5,397 nt of DNA from Gammaproteobacteria bacterium. GTDB lineage: Bacteria; Pseudomonadota; Gammaproteobacteria; JALTLT01. The stretch spans positions 1-5,397 of the forward strand of contig JALTLT010000168.1 in NCBI GenBank assembly GCA_027001815.1, given 5' to 3'. A program made the translations under genes and the position numbers. The notes under the pieces are model-generated. The model was given only the letters and a program-made list of their open reading frames with translations, had not been told where the DNA came from and did not search any database. Below are positions 5,348 through 5,397 of the stretch, piece by piece (position 1 is the first letter of the stretch; each line of letters begins with the position of its first letter).

Positions 5348-5397
5348 TCACTGTCCGCGCTGGAAGAGGCGGTCGAGCTCCGCCATGCCGAGCTGCC
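5348..5397 (-). CDS. mutL: MutL, DNA mismatch repair protein, C-terminal end only
   Basis: The minus strand at the right edge reads, in frame from 5395, QLGMAELDRLFQRGQ and a TGA stop (5350-5348). The ELDRLF-RG ending is typical of the MutL C-terminus in gammaproteobacteria, and mutL directly precedes miaA in this lineage. Only 15 codons are visible, so the call rests on this short match and on gene order. MutL links MutS mismatch recognition to downstream strand incision. The 4-nt gap to miaA suggests one transcript and coupled translation. Confidence 0.8.
   Translation of the reverse strand, partial: QLGMAELDRLFQRGQ

Overview
The window is high-GC, gene-dense DNA in which every gene reads on the minus strand. 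It carries the conserved gammaproteobacterial block mutL(end)-miaA-hfq-hflX-hflK-hflC. Gene order, an Hfq core that reads almost like that of E. coli, and a full HflX/HflK/HflC set point to a GC-rich gammaproteobacterium. I cannot name the species.

Transcription runs from high to low coordinates. The last codons of mutL (5348-5397) lie 4 nt before miaA (tRNA A37 dimethylallyltransferase, 4354-5343). A 422-nt non-coding stretch follows (3932-4353). It holds an extended -10 motif overlapping the miaA stop codon, a possible 165-bp inverted-repeat (MITE-like) element, several GC-rich hairpins and an A-rich hfq ribosome binding site. Next come hfq (86 codons), hflX (TTG start, 26 nt after hfq), a 100-nt gap with a good candidate promoter, then hflK and hflC, which are directly adjacent (TAGATG). 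A textbook Rho-independent terminator (129-153) closes the operon.

The most notable item is at the left edge. Two to three bases after the terminator's T-tract a new sequence starts with GTGCGCCC and looks like the 5' end of a bacterial group II intron. Its position just behind a terminator hairpin is the habit of group IIC (class C) introns. Only about 125 nt of it is inside the window; the rest, including any reverse transcriptase/maturase gene, would lie beyond position 1.

The genes form a post-transcriptional and protein quality-control cluster. MiaA modifies tRNA, Hfq chaperones small RNAs, HflX rescues or splits stalled ribosomes, and HflK/HflC form the membrane complex that controls the FtsH protease. 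No new defence or metabolic system is visible. The points of interest are the intron insertion and the unusual miaA-hfq spacer.
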